DNA of 41,842 nt, from assembly GCA_014801815.1 (NCBI GenBank), contig JAAVDM010000053.1:1-41842 (forward strand), read 5' to 3'. Origin of the DNA: Bacteroides sp. (lineage in GTDB: Bacteria > Bacteroidota > Bacteroidia > Bacteroidales > Muribaculaceae). The notes below the pieces were generated by a model that was given only the letters and a program-made list of their open reading frames with translations, was not told where the DNA came from and did no database searches. Positions 16,268 through 25,995 of the stretch are shown in pieces; position 1 is the stretch's first letter; the number at the start of each line of letters is the position of its first letter. The translations under genes and the position numbers were made by a program.

Positions 16268-18337
16268 TTATCTTACCAGTACTTTTTCACTACGTTTACC
16301 ATAGACAACAATATACAGACCCTTCGGCAGATTATCACGGCCGGTACGCACACCGTTGACATTGTAAACCTCAGCCTCCGCAGGTGCTATCACACAACCC
16401 TGTCCTCCGGCTATCACAGCCGAATCCTCTACTATACCATCTACAGCAGCAAAAGAATCGGGGACAAAAAAGATATGATTTGATTCAACTGATGAAGGCA
16501 ACACATCTATCGGACGTACCCAGGCCTCAAATTCCTGACTCCATGCACTGGCAGAGATATTGCTGACTACAACACTGGTGACATTACCTACATTTTTCTC
16601 ATTATAGTTGTCAACATAACGCACTGCGCCTGATTCAAGCTTGCGGACCACTGTAACAAGATAACCTGTTGCACCCTCAACAGGAGTCCACTCCAGAACA
16701 AATTCTCTTGAGGCATCATCCCACTCTTTAGGATAATACAGTTCTGTTTCAAGACTCTGTTCTGTATAAGCGTTATAATCAAAAGAAGCACTCTCATTCT
16801 CCCGATCATAAGTAATATTAGTCAGATAGATATCACTAAACTGATTCTTATTCCAAGGTTCCAGGAAATTTTCCGATTTCGGATACGAATAATTGGGCAG
16901 ACTCTGTGAAGGCCATGCGTAATGATTGCTATCACTTTTTATCAGTTCAACTCTTGCTTTACCCATATAGTTGACTGTGTTGTTTATCCAATCACTCGCA
17001 CTGTAGTTGATATGCCATATAAACATACCCTCTTCCGGGAAATTGGTATCCCAGGATGTCTGAGTACGGGTCTCGAATATATAGCACTCATTGTAATAAC
17101 GCACCTGAGGACTCGGACGTCTTACACGTACCCTTACAGCCTGAGGCTCACGATTGCCGGAAATAGTAGGCAGTGTATAGGTCTCACCCTCCTCGGCATC
17201 AATGTATTCAAGCCAATTACAGCACCACTGCTCATAGCTTGAGAAACGTGGCGGACAACGGCTGTAATCATTGTATGAACCCTGGTCCATCACTGAGTAA
17301 CGTCCGGGGGTTACAGTCAGACCTGAATAACTGATGTCATAAAAGTCGGGCAAACCAAGCACATGACCATACTCATGACAAAACGCACCAATACCTGTAA
17401 GCCACGGCCGCTCACCTCCGGGAGGCACACTACCGTTAAGCTCTGATGAACAGGCATAGGTAGCCATTATCTTGCCGTCAACAATTATTTCAGGCATTCC
17501 CTGAGAGTAAACATAATTGTAATAGCTGCCCTGATGAGGCCAGATAGTACTGGTATCGGCCGTGTCTGCCTGACCATAACCTGAATAGAAGAAGAAGATA
17601 TTATCTATAATGCCGTCATTATCATAGTCATACTGACTAAAATCCATGCCGCGCTCATCCAGATACTCGATCGCCTCTTTAATCGCCTCACCAAAACGGG
17701 TGCCGTTACTGCCCTGCTTGTTATTAGAATAATAGACTCGCTCGTTCTTCAGAGGTACAATTTCAGCTACATCGAAATGCACATTGAAAAGTCCGTTACT
17801 CGAATCCATATAATAATCACGTGCCGAACCTCTCGCACCATAATCACTGAATCCCTCTTCATTAAGCATACGGTTGAACAGCTCATACGGATTAGGCACT
17901 GAGAAAGGAGTATCAGAATACTCCAGCAGTATCACCAGAGCATGTATTTCCTCATTGCCGGTAGTAGGATATGTAGTACGGCCATCCGAGTCAAGTGTAG
18001 CCATACGCATCGGACCGCCTGCATTACTACGGGCAGCTTCAGCAGCAGTGATCGAAGGCATCATTTCCTCATAAAGAACCGCACGGTCACGCTCTACATT
18101 CATAAGCACACGTCCCTGACGCTGTGCAGGGACCCACTGTCCGGCAGCATTGCGCTCCATTATAATATCACTATCAGCATCTGTGAAGAAATTGAAATTT
18201 TCATCACCATATCCTCGCAACTCCTGCTTAGTTCCGTCCGAGTTAGTGACGGTGATAATGCCCGGATATGCAGGCATACCCGCGGCCGGTAAGGCCAATG
18301 CCAGCAATCCAAACGATAGTAAAGGTTTGAATCTCAT
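16268..18337 (-). CDS. M6 family (immune inhibitor A-like) secreted metalloprotease with T9SS-type tail
   Basis: 689 residues. A signal peptide (about 1-20) is followed by a propeptide-like segment and a catalytic domain with the zinc motif HEYGHVLGLPD (321-331): H321 and H325 bind zinc, E322 is the general base, and D331 is the likely third ligand of M6 enzymes. DYDNDGIIDNI (237-247) looks like a calcium-binding loop. A fibronectin-like segment (about 545-640) precedes the tail VYNVNGVRTGR...LPKGLYIVVYGKRSEKVLVR, which resembles the T9SS type A sorting domain. It lies downstream of the SusC/SusD genes on the same strand, separated by a terminator hairpin, so it probably has its own promoter. 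Confidence 0.9.
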   Translation of the reverse strand: MRFKPLLSFGLLALALPAAGMPAYPGIITVTNSDGTKQELRGYGDENFNFFTDADSDIIMERNAAGQWVPAQRQGRVLMNVERDRAVLYEEMMPSITAAEAARSNAGGPMRMATLDSDGRTTYPTTGNEEIHALVILLEYSDTPFSVPNPYELFNRMLNEEGFSDYGARGSARDYYMDSSNGLFNVHFDVAEIVPLKNERVYYSNNKQGSNGTRFGEAIKEAIEYLDERGMDFSQYDYDNDGIIDNIFFFYSGYGQADTADTSTIWPHQGSYYNYVYSQGMPEIIVDGKIMATYACSSELNGSVPPGGERPWLTGIGAFCHEYGHVLGLPDFYDISYSGLTVTPGRYSVMDQGSYNDYSRCPPRFSSYEQWCCNWLEYIDAEEGETYTLPTISGNREPQAVRVRVRRPSPQVRYYNECYIFETRTQTSWDTNFPEEGMFIWHINYSASDWINNTVNYMGKARVELIKSDSNHYAWPSQSLPNYSYPKSENFLEPWNKNQFSDIYLTNITYDRENESASFDYNAYTEQSLETELYYPKEWDDASREFVLEWTPVEGATGYLVTVVRKLESGAVRYVDNYNEKNVGNVTSVVVSNISASAWSQEFEAWVRPIDVLPSSVESNHIFFVPDSFAAVDGIVEDSAVIAGGQGCVIAPAEAEVYNVNGVRTGRDNLPKGLYIVVYGKRSEKVLVR

Positions 18338-18664
18338 GTTTCTGTAGATGTTATGTTGGTTTGAATTGGTTGTCTTAATATTAATTACACAGAATTTTAA
18401 GAGAGTGTTTGAATCTAACTTTCATGCACTTGAAGAAAGATTTTCGAGGGAATTTCACGAACTGAAGAAAGAGCAAGCAGCCTATTCGACTGGTGCGACT
18501 CGATGAAATTCACCGGAAAGACTCTTCAAATGAGTGAAAAGATTTAATTTGAGTGTGAATGACTCGTACTTTTTTATTCGTGTTAAATCCAGACACTTTC
18601 TTAAACGTATTATAGTGTTAATTATTATCAACAGATACGTTAATTTATTACAAATGCAAAAGAA
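18338..18664. other. Intergenic spacer between the SusCD terminator and the M6 protease
   Basis: About 330 bases of AT-rich sequence. It should hold the promoter and leader of the M6 protease gene, but I find no clear TAnnTTTG box on the minus strand. A plus-strand open frame starting at 18534 has no family features and runs into the antisense of susD, so I treat it as spurious. Confidence 0.4.
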
Positions 18665-18691
18665 GGGGGAGAGGCATCTGACCTCTCCCCC
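18665..18691 (-). terminator. Intrinsic terminator of the SusC/SusD operon
   Basis: GGGGGAGAGG (18665-18674), a 7-base loop, then CCTCTCCCCC (18682-18691): a 10-bp G+C-rich stem. On the minus strand the stem is followed by TTCTTTTG. It lies 60 bases after the susD stop at 18752. Confidence 0.85.
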
Positions 18692-18751
18692 GGCATATCA
18701 GTTAATGTCAGAATTTATCTTTAAATACAAATTACACTTGTACTCAACAGA

Positions 18752-20449
18752 TTACTTCGTTATATCAGCATTATACTCATACTCCGTAGCCGGAACCACA
18801 ATCGTCCATCCGTCGTGTTCGCTAGGCAGAACAGTAGTGGCAAGATTAGCAGGAATGTTGTTCGAAGTCACATCACCTTCTACCCATGCACGACGTACCA
18901 TCGGCATGTTCCAGCGCTTCAGGTCAGAGAAATTAAAGCCCTCACCCCAAAGCTCGATACGGCGGCTCCAGCGTATCTCGTCAAGTAGTGCGTCGCCGCT
19001 TGTGCTGCAGACATAGTCTGTGATACGATTCTTGTTCACCTCAGTCAGAGCGGCTTTAGCGGCTGCTTCATCTTGATCCATATAGGCTGCCTCAGCCTCT
19101 ATAAGAGCCATTTCCGAACCGCGCATGAACGGATAGGTAGAATTTGAGTATGCTCCCTGACCCCAGAACTTATACTGGGCGCCGAAAGGTACGATACCGG
19201 TGATAGTAGCACTCTCATTACCGCTGTTACAATACGCCTTAATATCGAAACGGCTAATATCATTACCCGGCATTCTGTTGGCAGAATAACCGTTGATAAG
19301 GGTAGACATCAGATTCGGCTGACCTACTTCATTGGTCAGATTCATGTTCATAGTAGCCGCATCTACGTATGCACTGTTCCAGAAGCTGGCCTTAGTCAAA
19401 GGACGCATAAGCGGTTTATCAGGAGTCCAATACAAGGCGCGACGGGTGTCGTTCTCATCCATATGGAGATAAGTATCATAATTGATCGCACCTGAACCGA
19501 AGCCCCATGTATAAACGTACGCACCATTGCAGGCATAGAGAGCACCCCATGAGAAATATCCCATATAGCTGTCCTCTTCGTCAAGGGCATTACACCACAT
19601 CCACTCTCCTGTCGGCTCCGAGAAACCATCCATGTATTCTTCAGCAGTCATCACAGGATAGTTGGCACGGGCTGCCTTAGCCATCTCGCGTGCAGTAGAC
19701 CAGTCGTGTTTGATCATAGCTGTACGAGCATACAGACCACGGGCCACTTCTATATCCGGCTCATATCTGTAGGTACGTTTCAGACCACTCTCTCCATAGA
19801 GACGGATAGCTTCGTCAAGGTCATCGCAGACAAGCTTAAGAACGGTGTTCATATCGGCTAAAGGTGCATCACCTGTCGAGAACTCCGTACGAAGCACGAT
19901 ATTTGTCATCTTTGCGCCATTGTTGCTGTCTTCCCAACGCGGAGCGAAAAGCTGAAGCAACTTAATGTATCCATGAGCGCGCATAGTAAGAGTCTGAGCC
20001 TTGATGAATGAGCGTTCTGCTTCCGAACCTTCAGCATCATCAATATACTGCAGAATCTTATTAGCCTGACTGATCAGATTGTAAGGATACATATAAGCCA
20101 TCTGGGGGAACCAGTAGTCAGATACCATCAGGTTGTCACCTCTTAAGAATACACCTCCACGCTGACCCCAAAGGTAATAGAATGCATCTTCAGCAAAGAC
20201 CTCACCGTAGAAAGTATTATACCACGGTTCACCATTCAGGAATTGCACATCCGAGCCGACACTATAGCCCATATACATCGAGCGACAGATACCGTATAAT
20301 GCGAGTTGTGCATTTTTGGTAGAGTGCATGACTGTAGTCTCGTCAACTATAGTGATAGGATCAAGCTGCAAATAATCACTTGAACACGAGGCAAGGCTTG
20401 CTGCTGTCAGCAACGCAGCCATACCTTTATATAGATTGTTGATTTTCAT
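18752..20449 (-). CDS. SusD/RagB family nutrient-binding outer-membrane lipoprotein
   Basis: 565 residues. A lipoprotein signal ends in SLASC, with lipidation at C22. The N-terminus DYLQLDPITIVDE, the mid-region helical repeats (KAQTLTMRAHGYIKLLQLF) and the C-terminal RGSEMALIEAEAAY, WSRRIELWGEGFNFSDLKRW pattern are diagnostic of SusD. It would sit as a lid on the SusC barrel and capture the ligand at the cell surface. The gene starts 29 bases after the susC stop and is followed by a terminator. No glycoside hydrolase is nearby and two proteases are, so a peptide ligand, as for RagAB, is plausible but unproven. Confidence 0.95.
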   Translation of the reverse strand: MKINNLYKGMAALLTAASLASCSSDYLQLDPITIVDETTVMHSTKNAQLALYGICRSMYMGYSVGSDVQFLNGEPWYNTFYGEVFAEDAFYYLWGQRGGVFLRGDNLMVSDYWFPQMAYMYPYNLISQANKILQYIDDAEGSEAERSFIKAQTLTMRAHGYIKLLQLFAPRWEDSNNGAKMTNIVLRTEFSTGDAPLADMNTVLKLVCDDLDEAIRLYGESGLKRTYRYEPDIEVARGLYARTAMIKHDWSTAREMAKAARANYPVMTAEEYMDGFSEPTGEWMWCNALDEEDSYMGYFSWGALYACNGAYVYTWGFGSGAINYDTYLHMDENDTRRALYWTPDKPLMRPLTKASFWNSAYVDAATMNMNLTNEVGQPNLMSTLINGYSANRMPGNDISRFDIKAYCNSGNESATITGIVPFGAQYKFWGQGAYSNSTYPFMRGSEMALIEAEAAYMDQDEAAAKAALTEVNKNRITDYVCSTSGDALLDEIRWSRRIELWGEGFNFSDLKRWNMPMVRRAWVEGDVTSNNIPANLATTVLPSEHDGWTIVVPATEYEYNADITK

Positions 20450-20478
20450 TTTCTGTTACACTTTTATAAGTGATTGAC

Positions 20479-23400
20479 TTAGAAACGTGCTCCAAGCTGG
20501 AACGAGAATACTCGTGCCGGTACATAGTATGCACCCTGACCGCCAGAGAAACTGTACTGAGGATTCATACCTTTACGCTTGGCACAGATAAACAGGTTGT
20601 CGATGCTGACGCCAAGATTGATATTCTGAAGTTTCAGAGCGTTAGTCCACTTGGACGGTAAATCATACGACAGATTTATATTCTTGAAGACCAGATAACT
20701 TGCGCTTGTCAGGAAGCGACCTGTCTCAATAGAGTTGTTATAGAGGTTAAGCTCTGTGTTAAGCTGCGGTACTCCGTTCGGATCAATACGATTGGGGCTA
20801 TCGGCAGTCATACCCTCGGGAGCCTGGGTCCATGCATTAAGAAGATCTTTATGCATAGCAGACGGAGTAGTACCGGTCTGCATCAGGGTTGCATAGTTCT
20901 GGTCATTTACCTTACCACCAAGACTATATGTGAACAACAGTCCTAAGTTAATGCCTTTCCAGCTCAGATTTGTACCGAATGAACCATAAACTGTCGGCAG
21001 ACGTGTACCGAGATCTTTCTTACCGGCAAATCTTGTCTGTGTAGTGTAAGGCACACCGTTAATCATATAATAAGCTCCGGCTGCCTCTGCATCAGCTACT
21101 GCAGCAGCAAAAGTCTGGTCAGTAAGTTCCTGGCTGAAAGCACCGTTTGCATCATAAGTATACCAGTCGGGTGAAGAAGGATTCATCTCGTAAAGGCTCT
21201 GACCCGTCAGCTGATCGACACCTACCCATGCGTAAGTATAACTCTGATATATGGTCTTGCCGATAAACAGTGACTGACCCGGAAGATCCTCATTATTGGG
21301 CAGCCTAATAATCTTGTTCTTCATGAAGGTAGCATCAACACTGAAGTTCCACAATAGATCGCGTGTACGGAGAATATCCACACCGAACTGAAGCTCCCAA
21401 CCGATGTTCTGCATTGTTCCCACATTAGCCAATACGCTCGGGTTATAACCGGAGTTGCCTACAGTACCTGCCGAAGTCGGACGTACAACAGAGAAGATAA
21501 GATCAGAGTTGCGCTTATTGAAATAACCTACTGAGAAATTGAAACGATCGTTGAAGAGCGAACCTTCAAGAGCGATATCAAAAGTCTTGGTTGCCTCCCA
21601 CTTAACATCATCTGAAGCGATAGATGTGGGGAGCAGAACGTTCTGACCATCGTAAGGAATCATACTGTACAGTGAGAAGTATGAATAAGCACCGGCCGAT
21701 GCATTATTACCTACAGAACCATAAGCGGCACGCAGTTTCAGATAGTTGATCCAATTGGCCTCACGCAGGAAATTCTCACGGCTCAGAATCCAGCTACCGC
21801 CGACACTCCAGAAAGTACCCCAACGGTGTTTCTTTGCAAAATATGAAGAACCGTCACGACGGAGGCTTACTTCACCAAAGTACTTCTGGTCATAGTTATA
21901 TCGTACACGACCCAGATAAGATTCAGATGAAAGCTCACCTATACTCTGCGAAGCAGGCTGTGTACTCTGGAAATTACCAAGAGCATAAACACCGTCAAAC
22001 ACCTGATCGAATACCGATACACCGGAAACATTACTCTTGTAGAAATAATTCTCGTGGTCGAGAAGCACATCGACATGGTGATTGCCATACTGCTGGTCCC
22101 AGGTCAGAGTCTGCATAAAGGTATGCGAACGGTAGTCACCGAAACTTTCACTCAACAGACCGTTAACATTAAGACCCGAGCCGATGAGATTATTTGAATA
22201 ACTCATGCTGTTGGTCTTATCGCGGTGCATACTGCCACGTACAGTCAGCTCAAAACCGTAAGGTATTACAGCAGTACCGTAAGCCATAGCATCGATTACA
22301 GTAGCCGAATAGTTGGAACGGTCAGCACGAAGAGTAAGAGCGATATTCTCACCCTGCAGATATGTTGCTGTATTCCATTCGGGATTACCATTCTCGTCAA
22401 GTATCACATTACCTTCAGCATCATGAGCATAATAGCTGTAGATAGGAGCGTAGAACTGTGAGGAGAACGGGTTGCTGAGTGCACCCAGGTTGTTACCGTC
22501 TGCAGTACCTGTCATCGACTCCTGAGCTGTGGCAGCTAAGTTCACACCAAATTTCAGGTAGCTTACGGGATTGAAGTTAGCATTGATACGGCCATTGAAA
22601 CGCTCAAAATCTGTCATGAGCATATAACCGTTCTCTTTCAGGTAACCTATAGAAGCAAATACATTATACCTTTCAGTAGCAGCAGCGGCATTAAGGTTAT
22701 ACTCCTGACGGTAACCGTTCTGAGACACGGCATCCCACCAGTCGCGGTTATCACGATAGCCTGCAAGCATCTCAGTCGGAACAAACTTACCGTTTTCGTC
22801 GAAAAGCTCGTTATCAGCCACACCATAGATATTCACCATACGCGGTGAACTCATGAAACCGTTACGCATTGTATTGATAGCGTCTTCACGTGACATACCG
22901 ACAGTTATAGCACCGTTTACCTGAGAGTCAAAATAAGCCTGCATGAACTCCTCGGCGTTCATACGGTCATAGAACGGCAGACCACGGTTATACATACCCT
23001 GACGTATCTGAAGAGTCACATCTACTTTACCCACGCTCTTTGCTTTCTTGGTTGTGATAAGCACAACACCATTAGCACCACGGTTACCGTAAAGAGCAGA
23101 AGAAGCAGCGTCTTTCAGCACTGACATTGACTCTATATCAGCAGGGTTAAGGTCGGCGATTGAACCATCATAAGGCACACCATCCACAACATAAAGAGGA
23201 TTGTTAGAGCCATTGATAGAGTTGAAACCACGAATACGGATTGTAGGAGATGAACCGGGCTGACCGATTGAGTTGTTCACCTGCACACCGGGGGCATTAC
23301 CCTCAAGAGCAGCTGTAACAGAGGTCACCGGGCGATCCTCAATCTCTTTGGCGCCTACAACAGCCACCGAACCTGTCAGTGACTCCTTGTTGGCGGTACC

Positions 23401-23724
23401 GTAAGCCACAACCACGAGGTTTTCGAGCGCTGTGTCAGACGATGTGAGTTTGATTACCATCTTGTCAGCGAGATCAACGGTCTGAGGGTTATAACCCACG
23501 TATGACACTTTCGCTTTCTTGACTCCGGACGGTACGGTAATGGTAAAGTTACCGTCAAGGTCGGCTGCGGCTCCTTGTCCGCCGCCGACGGGCTGGATGG
23601 TCGCGCCTACCAGCGGCTCGCCGTTGGCAGCGTCAACGACTGTGCCGTGATATGTGCGTGTCTGGGCCATAAGACTCCAGCTGCACACCATCAGCGTCAT
23701 CAAGATTAAAAACAGTTTTCTCAT
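20479..23724 (-). CDS. SusC/RagA family TonB-linked outer-membrane transporter
   Basis: 1081 residues from the ATG at 23724; an ATG at 23736 would add MIFS. The shorter start gives a clean signal peptide (MRKLFLILM...LMA, then QTRTYHG). An N-terminal carboxypeptidase-regulatory-like domain follows (about 20-95, TVVDAANGEPLVGATI), then the TonB plug with the SusC signature NPADIESMSVLKDAASSALY and GANGVVLITTKK (about 195-225), then a beta-barrel ending in ARVFSFQLGARF with a terminal Phe. It imports the ligand caught by SusD, using TonB energy. It is the first gene of the pair and is preceded by a long structured leader. Confidence 0.95.
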   Translation of the reverse strand: MRKLFLILMTLMVCSWSLMAQTRTYHGTVVDAANGEPLVGATIQPVGGGQGAAADLDGNFTITVPSGVKKAKVSYVGYNPQTVDLADKMVIKLTSSDTALENLVVVAYGTANKESLTGSVAVVGAKEIEDRPVTSVTAALEGNAPGVQVNNSIGQPGSSPTIRIRGFNSINGSNNPLYVVDGVPYDGSIADLNPADIESMSVLKDAASSALYGNRGANGVVLITTKKAKSVGKVDVTLQIRQGMYNRGLPFYDRMNAEEFMQAYFDSQVNGAITVGMSREDAINTMRNGFMSSPRMVNIYGVADNELFDENGKFVPTEMLAGYRDNRDWWDAVSQNGYRQEYNLNAAAATERYNVFASIGYLKENGYMLMTDFERFNGRINANFNPVSYLKFGVNLAATAQESMTGTADGNNLGALSNPFSSQFYAPIYSYYAHDAEGNVILDENGNPEWNTATYLQGENIALTLRADRSNYSATVIDAMAYGTAVIPYGFELTVRGSMHRDKTNSMSYSNNLIGSGLNVNGLLSESFGDYRSHTFMQTLTWDQQYGNHHVDVLLDHENYFYKSNVSGVSVFDQVFDGVYALGNFQSTQPASQSIGELSSESYLGRVRYNYDQKYFGEVSLRRDGSSYFAKKHRWGTFWSVGGSWILSRENFLREANWINYLKLRAAYGSVGNNASAGAYSYFSLYSMIPYDGQNVLLPTSIASDDVKWEATKTFDIALEGSLFNDRFNFSVGYFNKRNSDLIFSVVRPTSAGTVGNSGYNPSVLANVGTMQNIGWELQFGVDILRTRDLLWNFSVDATFMKNKIIRLPNNEDLPGQSLFIGKTIYQSYTYAWVGVDQLTGQSLYEMNPSSPDWYTYDANGAFSQELTDQTFAAAVADAEAAGAYYMINGVPYTTQTRFAGKKDLGTRLPTVYGSFGTNLSWKGINLGLLFTYSLGGKVNDQNYATLMQTGTTPSAMHKDLLNAWTQAPEGMTADSPNRIDPNGVPQLNTELNLYNNSIETGRFLTSASYLVFKNINLSYDLPSKWTNALKLQNINLGVSIDNLFICAKRKGMNPQYSFSGGQGAYYVPARVFSFQLGARF

Positions 23725-23736
23725 ACTAAAAATCAT

Positions 23737-24009
23737 TTAGACATATGGTTATTGAAGTATTTGGTTCGCTTTTCTGTTTCTTTTTGTCCGGTTCGCAAGC
23801 TCCGGCAGCAGGGAGCCGGGGGTACTGTCTTACTGAGGTTCCATGACGTACCTCCCGGAAGAGGCTGTCACTTCATCTGTGCGACTTCAGATTTTCATCT
23901 GTCAAGAGGACTCTCTTGTCTTCTTTCCAAGGTACTTGCGTCAGACAATGTCTGGTTTATTAATGGTGTTAGTGTGTGTTAAGATGTATTCAGCTTTCTT
24001 AACATTTTG
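23737..24009 (-). promoter_or_regulatory. Long structured 5' leader of susC
   Basis: From the predicted start near 24004 to the susC ATG there are about 270-280 untranslated bases. In transcript sense I see several local stems: CAGACA with TGTCTG, AAGAGAG with CTCTT, GGTAC with GTACC, and a strong CCGGC...GCCGG stem close to the gene. No T-run follows the G+C-rich stem, and I do not recognise a known riboswitch. The rest of the gap, 24041-24370, is AT-rich and shows no gene. Confidence 0.5.
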
Positions 24010-24040
24010 CAAATTTAGTATTTTATTTATTTATCTACAA
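24010..24040 (-). promoter_or_regulatory. Promoter of the SusC/SusD operon
   Basis: On the minus strand TTG (24038-24040), a 20-base spacer and TAAATTTG (24010-24017) fit the Bacteroidetes consensus. The predicted transcription start is near 24004. Confidence 0.6.
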
Positions 24041-24370
24041 CTTTTCACGTCATTTAACATTTACTTTCTTCATTTTTTATTCCCTATCCGGTTATGATTA
24101 TTCCTTTCTTTCTGACATTTTGCGACTTCTATATAGTATTCATACCTCCTATAATACTACTTTTACCCCTCTGCACCTTACACTACCGTATGTTGTACAA
24201 CATTTTTCCACTACTATTACCTCTCTATTTTCTCTTTCCGAATCCATAATATTTTACCGACGTGGCGGCTGAGGTCCTATATTATTAGGGAGTAGTACAT
24301 ATATCGGCAGGATGCTAAACCTATATCACCCTCGTTAGTCTAAGTTATAAAAACTATTAAACCCTGATAT

Positions 24371-25360
24371 ATGAAAAAGTTCTGGCTCCCTCTCACCCTC
24401 ATTATGGCTTCGATACTGCCCGCTCCGATGATTGTGGCTGCCGATATGCCCGTTCCGGCTGTACAGTCGCATCGTGGCGATAACGGCAACCAGCGCCAGC
24501 AGGGCGAAAAGAAGTTCGAACACAACAAAGGTGGTAACCAACACGGACACGGCAACAATAATAACCGACCGGGCAACAACGATAAGCCAAAAGACCACAA
24601 CAAACATCACGGTAACGACAACAAACATCACGGTAACGACAACAAACATCACGGTAACGATAACAAACGTCCCGGCAACAATAACGGAAATCACAGACCG
24701 GGTAATAACGGCAACCAGCGTCCCGGCGGAAATCATTCTACTCCGCTGCCTCCACCCACACGCCCCGGCGGCAATAACCGTCCCGGCCACAATCATGGCA
24801 CACCTCCCCCACCGCCGGTGAACCATCGCCCCGGCAATAACCATGGCACGAGTCTGCCCCGCCCCGGCAATAACGCTCACTACAGTCACTCACACTGGCA
24901 TCCGTTACCCCCTCCCCCACCGCGTCCGCAGCATATACATCATTATCACAATGTGCGCCCTTCCTTTCTCGGACTCACTCTCGGCACACTGTTTGATGTG
25001 GGTCTGAATAGTCTGATTAACGGTGGCTTTAATGTAGTCTATGCTGCCGATAATGTCATGGGACTCACCAATGTCAATCAATTCGGAGTGCTCTGGCCCG
25101 AAGCATGTTTTTTCTATGGTCCCGCCGGTATGACCGGCGCCCGTTTTCAATATCTCTCCTCAATATGGGACGACCGGGCTTTCAATACGGCCTATGGTCA
25201 ACTCAATTCTATCTACGGCCAGCCTGAGTCAGTGACACGTACACGCAATTCTCTTTCAGCCGTATGGTGGACGGGTGGCAACTCATACGTCACCCTAAGC
25301 TGTACCGCCGCCTCAAACGGTCTTTCCGGTTACGCTACCGAACTCATCTTCGGTAACTAA
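24371..25360 (+). CDS. Exported His/Asn/Pro-rich repeat protein
   Basis: 329 residues. A signal peptide (cleavage after IVAA, near residue 24) is followed by a long low-complexity part (about 33-195). It contains three exact KHHGNDN repeats (78-98), several RPGNN/RPGGN units and proline runs. A compact C-terminal domain follows (about 197-329, GLTLGTLFDVGLNSLINGG ... GYATELIFG), which I do not recognise. The many histidines could bind metal ions such as zinc, nickel or copper, but this is inference from composition. It is transcribed alone and convergent with the SPOR-like lipoprotein gene. Confidence 0.75.
   Translation: MKKFWLPLTLIMASILPAPMIVAADMPVPAVQSHRGDNGNQRQQGEKKFEHNKGGNQHGHGNNNNRPGNNDKPKDHNKHHGNDNKHHGNDNKHHGNDNKRPGNNNGNHRPGNNGNQRPGGNHSTPLPPPTRPGGNNRPGHNHGTPPPPPVNHRPGNNHGTSLPRPGNNAHYSHSHWHPLPPPPPRPQHIHHYHNVRPSFLGLTLGTLFDVGLNSLINGGFNVVYAADNVMGLTNVNQFGVLWPEACFFYGPAGMTGARFQYLSSIWDDRAFNTAYGQLNSIYGQPESVTRTRNSLSAVWWTGGNSYVTLSCTAASNGLSGYATELIFGN
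24602..24664 (+). repeat. Three tandem 21-bp repeats coding for KHHGNDN
   Basis: Three copies of a 21-base unit, identical except for one base near the end of the third copy (GAT for GAC). Near-identity at the DNA level suggests recent expansion and possible length variation between strains. Confidence 0.85.
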
Positions 25361-25398
25361 ATCATGCTTCCTCCTCTACTCCCCTACTCTGCGAAATT

Positions 25399-25437
25399 AA
25401 CAATCCGGCTGAGAAGTTACTTCTCAGCCGGATTGTT
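25399..25437. terminator. Bidirectional terminator between convergent genes
   Basis: Perfect 17-bp arms (25399-25415 and 25421-25437) around GTTAC. With one bulged base the pairing extends to 25392 and 25443, directly against the stop codon of the minus-strand gene at 25444. It serves both the repeat protein and the lipoprotein gene. Confidence 0.85.
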
Positions 25438-25443
25438 ATTTCG

Positions 25444-25941
25444 TCATCTCAGCAGCACTAACGGGGCACCGGGTAGACCACTGTACGGAAAATCTCTGTG
25501 ACGCTTCTCAAATTCCGCCACAGCCGCCACAGCTTTCTCAAGTGTAGGGGTGACAGCAGCTACGACATAAAACTTACCATCAGCATTCGTCACCACACCG
25601 GCTTTGTAACCTTCGGCCTGAAGCCGTTCGGTAAGTGAGCGTGCGTTAGTATCCATACTGTAGAGCGCCACGGCCATATTACAGATACCAAGTTCAAGAC
25701 CGTCACTTTTCAACGGTTCCGACCATGTATATATCTGAGACGAACCTACGGTAGTCAGGCGCGGGCCATCGGTGGCCTGCAGTCCCTGAACCGGTATAAG
25801 ATCATCGGTTGCAGAAGCCTGACGCTTGGCCTGAGCGGCATCATAGGCAGCACGATAGTTCTTCTCAGTAGGCTTGCAGGCGCCCATACCCATTACGAGT
25901 ACGGCGCCTGCAGCTATAAGATAAATGTCTCTTAGTTTCAT
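25444..25941 (-). CDS. SPOR-domain-like lipoprotein
   Basis: 165 residues. The lipoprotein signal ends in GMGAC (lipidation at C22). The C-terminal half (about 85-155, LTERLQAEGYKAGVVTNADGKFYVVAA...AVAEFEKRH) has the length and pattern of a SPOR domain, which binds peptidoglycan lacking stem peptides. It is the last gene of the run from PBP4, whose enzyme activity acts on peptidoglycan stem peptides, so a cell-wall role is reasonable. The SPOR match is by eye. Confidence 0.65.
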   Translation of the reverse strand: MKLRDIYLIAAGAVLVMGMGACKPTEKNYRAAYDAAQAKRQASATDDLIPVQGLQATDGPRLTTVGSSQIYTWSEPLKSDGLELGICNMAVALYSMDTNARSLTERLQAEGYKAGVVTNADGKFYVVAAVTPTLEKAVAAVAEFEKRHRDFPYSGLPGAPLVLLR

Positions 25942-25995
25942 TAACTATCCGACAAACGGATTAAATCAGCTAAACTTACAGATAAGTAACTCTTA

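Noticed and set aside
18534..19016. 160-codon plus-strand frame upstream of and antisense to susD
   Set aside because: It overlaps the terminator and the 3' end of susD and shows no protein family features.
23737..24009. Known riboswitch (cobalamin, TPP or similar) before susC
   Set aside because: I could not find the conserved core of any class that I know; only generic stems are visible.
24335..24889. Minus-strand open frames opposite the His/Asn-rich gene
   Set aside because: They mirror the tandem repeats of the real gene, have valine-rich low-complexity translations, and lack any start context or family feature.
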